From: Apostichopus japonicus
Taxonomy: Eukaryota > Echinodermata > Holothuroidea > Aspidochirotida > Stichopodidae
DNA: 64,000 bases
Direction: 5' to 3'
Assembly: GCF_037975245.1 (NCBI RefSeq)
Contig: NC_092579.1
Span: 31,014,666-31,078,665 of the forward strand
Below, one piece after another: positions 59,141 to 64,000 of this stretch. Made by a program: the position numbers and the translations under genes. The notes beneath the pieces were generated by a model. That model searched no databases. It saw nothing but the letters and a program-made list of their open reading frames with translations, and was not told the origin of the DNA. The first letter of the stretch is position 1, and each line of letters opens with the position of its first letter.

Positions 59141-59605
59141 TCAGGTTTGATTGTTTTTGCTTCTTACGGTTCTTGCCTTGCTAAGGTTTGGTGTTGGTAT
59201 TTTCTTCTTGTGTCTTACAAAAATGAAGTTGTCCTCATCCAAAGACATCTGCCTTTTAAGGTGTGCCATAGAGTCATTTACAGTTTCAGTGGTGTCTCCA
59301 TTACTTCCTGGTTTGTAGTCAGGTTTTCTTTGTAGTCGGGTTTTCTGTGCTTCGTCGGTGGGATTTTTCTTGGTCGCTGTGGTCGTAGCCTTCGCTTTCT
59401 TGGGAGATTTTGGTTGTTTCTGCTGTGGCTGGGTGTTGGTAGGCAGAGATGAAGAGCCTTCTGCAACATTGCCTAATATCACAGTAGATTTAGTTTTTGT
59501 CGAGTTTCGTTCAAGTTTTGTATCAGTAATTGAACCAGGTGCGGCAGCGTTTATGACGAATGTATTCACGCACAGAAAAAATGAAAAATATGTCCATTGT
59601 CTCAT
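59141..59605 (-). CDS. LINE ORF1, basic low-complexity protein
   Basis: 154 codons from the ATG at 59605 (MRQWTYFSFFLCVNTFVINA; the true start may be downstream, since this N-terminus is hydrophobic and unlike the rest). The body is rich in K, T, P and Q (SPKKAKATTTATKKNPTDEA) and ends DEDNFIFVRHKKKIPTPNLS then KARTVRSKNNQT. No zinc knuckle is present. The position before ORF2 and the basic composition suggest an RNA-binding ORF1. The frame is intact. Confidence 0.6.
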   Translation of the reverse strand: MRQWTYFSFFLCVNTFVINAAAPGSITDTKLERNSTKTKSTVILGNVAEGSSSLPTNTQPQQKQPKSPKKAKATTTATKKNPTDEAQKTRLQRKPDYKPGSNGDTTETVNDSMAHLKRQMSLDEDNFIFVRHKKKIPTPNLSKARTVRSKNNQT

Positions 59606-59769
59606 TTATAGTTTCTTTTCCAACGAAAACGTGCCGTTTCCAAAGAAAAGAAAAAAAAGGGTACCCCTCTTCTAAGTTCTGAACATCAGTGCAGCAGGGG
59701 CCCCCTTTGGTTGGGGGCCCCTGGGTTTGCCCTGTCCGGGCCATAGGTGTTACGCCGCTGCAATCATAC

Positions 59770-61900
59770 CAACTGATGTTCAAGTGATTTATGTCTGAGT
59801 TTTGTAGACAATATACTGCTATTAAGGATTTCCAATCATGCTGATATATACTCATTGAAAGTTAACAAAAGATTACTCGATGACTAAATGTGCTAAAAGC
59901 AGGTATTCTTACACTGCTAATAAGGTGCGTACAATCAACAATTCTTGTACAGAACAGAATGCTGTATCAAAGTTTGCAAATACTTTTGATACTGGACAGT
60001 GAAGCTTTTTTAATTTCAATAATTTAAATTGCATGATTTTGGCTTTTCTTGATTTAAAAGTATTACTGCTCACACTTTTCAGCACAAAGCTCGGTGGCTG
60101 TTTATTGCTCCCGTTAGTCTAAACTCTTCGATCTTTTCCGTATCAATCTTCTTTGATTTAGTATTGAATTTTCAGGGCACAGTCCTGACAAACGATATTT
60201 TCCAATGATACTGTACTCTTCAACGGTATCCAGCTCAGGAGAAGTCATCTTGTAATATCAGATCGGGCTAAGTAAGTTAACGGTCTCTACTCCTAATGCT
60301 TAAACAAAGGCCAGAACAGTGCTTGCAAATATGCAACTACTAAGAATTTTGTGTGCCTGCGCGTTACACATTGAAATGTATTGCTTAGTATTAACAAGCA
60401 TGGCCTGTGTTTAATAAATTTATGTCTTGTTGATCACTTTTCTTTGTTTCGAACTTGGAACCTATTAAGAGTTTATATCTTTTTTAGTAGGTTATGAATT
60501 AATAACATGTTTGTTTACTCATTATTATTGCCTTTAAATGAACAACATATGTTTGATTAATGGTGGAGTAGCACAACCAAGAACAACTTTTAGAAAATTT
60601 ATAGACTGTCACACTTTTCTACCATCTTGAATATAATTTCCAGAATAGTTTTAAGGTCTGGTCAATTCTAATTCATGAATTGCAGATATTAATTATGGTT
60701 TTCTTATTTAAAATAGAAGTTCTGTACTGTAATTTGAAAATTTGCTACCTTTGGCAACCGTGAAACATGAACAGACCCAATTTCCAAAACGCTGATGTCA
60801 AACTCAAAGGTATAACAAACTTTCGTAAAATTTTGAAGACTTGCAGTGTGAGTTGTACAGTAAACCGCGAGAGTTGGCAGGCCTGCAAAACCCTAGCATT
60901 AGTGTTTGACTTTTGTTGTAAACGATTTTTGCTGATGTACTGAGTCTAGTCTAAGTCTTAACCCTATCGTTTTAAACTTTAGCCAGTGGCAGTAGGCCAA
61001 ATTGTATAGGCCTAATGGAGTTTTTGGCTGAAACTGTAACTGTGTAAGGCCTAGCTAATTTGGAACTAGCCCTATGGCTGATAAGTCTGTTAACAAATCT
61101 TCAATCAAAGCGTTGTTGCATAGCGTGCTAGGTGCTTACCCTAGGAGTATCTTAGGCTAAGCCATTACCATCTTCCATATACTTATTGCAATACCAACTG
61201 ACTTGACCTGTTGTTGGCCAAAAAAGGGGATATTGAATATCTACCCCATTTGGTAATGCTAGGCATACTTAATGCTCCTCTGTACAAATTCATGATTAAA
61301 CACACAGAGTATTATATCAGTGGTCAAGCCAAACATGTCTTCAAGCACAGGAAAGTAGTGCTGGCCATTAGATTTAGAGCACTAATGTTTACAATCATAC
61401 ATGTTGACTGGTGAATTAATTAGGTGCGCTCAAGGATGAATCCTAGTGACAGTATTTGGGGTAGTTTATCAAGTTACAAATTCGTAATGCTCGAGCGAAT
61501 TTGAGAAGGACTGTTTATCTATAGACAGTCTTGGCCTTCATGCAAAGCATTAGACCTACTGTAGTATTTAGTAATATGTATTGCTATGCCCATAGTAGTA
61601 CTAGTAGTAGGCTACTTCTTATGGCCATATTCAACTTCAATCCCTATGATTGAGATACACAGCTAATTGTCTGCATATAGGTCCATTAAGCCTAACTCAG
61701 TCCAGCTACAGTCAGACTTTAGAATCTTGGTTACATTGGTTGCACTGGCATAACTAGGTCTAGGCTAGGCTTGTTATAACTCAGTCGTATAACTCAGTCG
61801 AACATAGCAAGTCATAGGCCTATGCTTGTTTGCTTTGATCTCAAATAAGTAGTAAGCCAAGCCTAAAATGGAACTGAACAGGAAATCCTGGACTTTATGA
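59770..61900. other. no gene recognised
   Basis: AT-rich with scattered TAGGCCTA-type motifs after 60990; no supported exon on either strand. Confidence 0.4.
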
Positions 61901-62063
61901 CCAAAACATGCCGATGCTACTATTAACTTTTCATTTCTATTCTTAAGTTTTTCTTTCTTTTTTCTTTTTGGGGAGTCTCCTACTTTGTTAAGCCTTACAG
62001 GCTTTATAGGAGACTTCCCGTCACACTGTAAATTGTGATGAAACAAATAAATATACAAATACA
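61900..62063 (+). mobile_element. 3' end of a CR1-group LINE (or a SINE using it)
   Basis: A pyrimidine-rich lead (61935-61969), the same hairpin as in the nested LINE, then an AT-rich segment and the tail acaaataaatatacaaatac. No coding part is attached, so it is either an extremely 5'-truncated LINE copy or the LINE-like tail of a SINE. Confidence 0.65.
61971..62019 (+). ncRNA. LINE 3' hairpin, copy 2 (covaries with copy 1)
   Basis: Outer stem GGGAGTCTCCTA with TAGGAGACTTCCC, the same bulged T, then CTTTGT, inner stem TTAAGCC with GGCTTTA around TTACA. At three stem positions both partners differ from copy 1 so that pairing is kept. Confidence 0.75.
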
Positions 62064-62800
62064 AATACTCTTACTGTCGTAATACTAGTTGTTGAAGCCT
62101 AGCCTAGTACCGAGTAGTAGTAGTGCCTATGGCCCTATGCCTATCCCCAACTCACACAGCTTGGTAGGCCTCTAGACCGTCATGCAGTTGAAATTTTGTC
62201 TCCCAAATCTTTCGTCTTTGTACTTTGGTAGTCAAACCAAAGAAACGAACTCCATCTCCATTTCGCTGGCTACATCAGGCCGCACCGCAAGGCAATATGG
62301 TTTCTTTAAAACAATACAAAACCATTGTTAGCCTACGCATGGCAGTGTCGTCTGCACATTGCCAAAAGTTTTTTGATTTAGGGTGGCATACTCCTATTAG
62401 AGTCGATATCCATCCGCCCGATTGTTATTCTATCTCAGGAAAAGTTCCAAAAGCAGCAGGAGAACATCTCTTTTTTTGACCCGTTATCAATCATGATCTT
62501 GGTTTTTTTTTTGTAGCTTGCATGTTGAAGAACATGAATGAAAGTACATGTGGAGCCAAAATTGGGTCAATTTAAAGGCATTGAAGAGTCGCCCCAAACC
62601 ACGTTCGGCGATCTGAAAACAGTACAGTAATGAACGTGATACTTTGTTACCTTTAGCTGGACCTGAGATGTCCATCGCTGTATTATCTGTACACTATGAT
62701 GTAGGTATTGACCGCAGCTGTATGTACTGACTGTAGACTAGTGTCTAATTACCGATGGTAGCAAGCTGTGTGTGTGTATTTTCTGGGATCGATGGTGGTG
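62064..62800. other. no gene recognised
   Basis: A TTG-initiated plus frame of 84 codons (62225-62479) has no family signal. A (TAG)n-like tract lies at 62113-62122. Confidence 0.4.
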
Positions 62801-62805
62801 TCTTT

Positions 62806-62885
62806 TGATATATATAATATTATATTTAATATATTTAATATTTATTATAAAAAATTATAAATTTTATATATATTTAATATATATA

Positions 62886-62931
<46 letters not shown>

Positions 62932-62954
62932 CAATATATATATATATATATATG
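62806..62954. repeat. (AT)n microsatellite cluster
   Basis: Almost pure A/T, with (TA)n tracts at 62865-62920 and 62935-62954 separated by (TG)n and a GCAA interruption. Confidence 0.85.
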
Positions 62955-63121
62955 GTCTATCATAACGCGTGTGTGTATGGACCCCTTAAAAATTGTGCTA
63001 TGAAACCAACTACTACTACAACAACTACTACGGACGCACCCATCACTTCTTGAGATTGTTCCCATCTGCATGAAAACGCGCGCCCCACAAGCTCTAATTG
63101 CTACCCGATGAGTTACGAAAC

Positions 63122-63360
63122 TACACTCTAAAAACCAAAGTGCTGAAAACAGCACATAGAGTGCTATTTTACAGCACTTTCCAAGAGCCCTGAGAGGGAC
63201 AGCACCCTAAGTGCTATAAATAACACTCTCAATGGTGCTAACTATACCAGCACCTGAAAAGTGCTGCAACAGTCCCGCACTTTAAGTGCTACCACCAGCA
63301 CTGGAAAGAGCAAAGTAGGCACCTGTAAGTGCAAGTCCTTAGGTCAGTATTAGGGTGTAC
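63122..63360. repeat. AGTGCT/AGCACT-rich repeat, probable DNA transposon remnant
   Basis: Begins TACACTCTAAAAACC and then alternates AGTGCT and AGCACT about every 10-25 bp (more than a dozen hits) up to TAGGGTGTACAGAGCACC. The pattern is that of a short inverted-repeat element with subterminal palindromes. Confidence 0.55.
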
Positions 63361-64000
63361 AGAGCACCACTAACTGTAGACTCAGAATCTGTATCACTTG
63401 CAAAATATGGAATGTAAAGGGTAGGTCAAAACACAGCATCTCCTGACTGAAATAAAAGGGAACACATTTCTTTTCTTTCTTTCTTTTATTGCTTCCTGTA
63501 CTTGAGAAATAAAAAATCATGAGTTAGACTTAAACCATATAGTGAAGACAGATTAGCTTAAGTATGTCAGCTAAGCCCTTTGTTTACTATAAAAATTTAA
63601 GGCTGTTGACCAGAAGTGCTAGAGTATATCCATGCATAGTGTTCTAGCCTAACTTTATGTTTACATTTAGCCATGGATGTTACTAAGTTAAAACATGATA
63701 TTAATTTACTGTATTAGTACTTAGTGATATTGACAGTAGATGGGACTATGCACCCCTAAAATCCAGTAAAATCCAGATTCCAACTGAAGAAGATCTCAGA
63801 TTGGACAAAAATTAAATAAATAAACAAACCATTTTTTACCACCCAATGAGGTTGAGTTTCCATGGTCTCATATTTTGAACATCTTCAAACCTATTCACTC
63901 CACTCTTTTCATGAAGTCAAATGAAAATAACACCAACTTGATCCCCAAATGGGTAAAAAATAAACTGAAACACTGAATATCCTTTAACAGTCTGAATGAA
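63361..64000. other. no gene recognised
   Basis: AT-rich; a TTTCTTTTCTTTCTTTC tract at 63468-63486; nothing else. Confidence 0.4.

Larger units (their letters stand above)
55974..59690 (-). mobile_element. nearly full-length CR1-group LINE nested in the hAT shell
   Basis: The layout on the minus strand is: short 5' part (about 59690), ORF1 (59605-59141), a 37-bp gap, ORF2 (59100-56162), a 3' UTR with hairpin (56069-56022) and an AAAT-repeat tail (55974-55995). It is younger than the hAT shell, which it interrupts. Only three disabling changes are visible in ORF2. Confidence 0.8.
55245..59760. mobile_element. hAT-type element (8-bp TSD) split by a nested LINE
   Basis: The left end CAGTGGCGTAATGATGAATC then TGGGGGCCCCTGGG is answered on the minus strand at the right end by CAGCGGCGTAACACCTATGG and ACCCAGGGGCCCCC. 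The flanks are caatcaaa (55237-55244) and caatcata (59761-59768), a 7-of-8 match. Without the LINE the hAT shell would be under 1 kb and so non-autonomous. It sits in the integrase gene about 40 bp before the acceptor of exon 55201. Confidence 0.7.

Noticed and set aside
62225-62479. 84-codon plus-strand ORF
   Set aside because: It begins with TTG, has no recognisable domain and no splice signals.

Overview
The window reads as nuclear DNA of an invertebrate animal. It is AT-rich, has GT-AG introns with short exons, microsatellites, tandem satellites and a dense load of animal-type transposable elements (Jockey-, CR1- and L1/Tx1-like LINEs, a tRNA-derived SINE, hAT-type and TTAA-type DNA elements). 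The frequent palindrome TAGGCCTA and the mix of element families suggest an echinoderm or related deuterostome. That is an inference and no single gene proves it. There are no operons, Shine-Dalgarno sites or prokaryotic genes.

Layout. 1-3.06 kb: 5' part of a broken Jockey-like LINE on the minus strand. 3.06-4.65 kb: two degenerate copies of one ABCC (MRP-type) transporter exon embedded in ~63-bp tandem repeats. 4.65-13.3 kb: mostly featureless, with TAGGCCTA palindromes. 13.3-22.9 kb: the best host-gene candidate, seven minus-strand exons that all join in phase 0 (277 codons, no stop); I do not recognise the family. An L1-like insertion with a perfect 16-bp target-site duplication (TSD) sits in one of its introns, and a small two-exon plus-strand gene lies in another. 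23.7-25.9 kb: relics of a His-Me-finger (HNH-type) nuclease and a C2H2-like coding sequence. 26.4-29.1 kb: LINE 3' end, then a ~195-bp satellite and a very homogeneous 115-bp array. 29.1-39.0 kb: minus-strand acidic micro-exons downstream of a SET-domain exon, interrupted by a CR1-like LINE and a complete hAT-type element. 41.7-43.5 kb: a CR1-like LINE with an open reverse transcriptase. 43.8-55.2 kb: two TTAA-flanked long-inverted-repeat elements, one small hAT-type element with a perfect 8-bp TSD, pieces of a ubiquitin-specific protease (USP), and a broken three-exon DDE integrase. 55.2-59.8 kb: a hAT-type shell holding a nearly full-length CR1-group LINE. 59.8-64 kb: mostly empty, with another LINE 3' end carrying the same 3' hairpin, AT microsatellites and an AGTGCT-rich repeat.

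For most genes here the story is decay and nesting. The USP, SET and integrase pieces all lie on the minus strand in a row (55 to 29 kb). They may be one chimeric locus or three neighbouring relics, and RNA data would decide. The most distinctive signals are the covarying LINE 3' hairpin, the phase-0 unknown gene, and the TTAA element that brackets USP exons.
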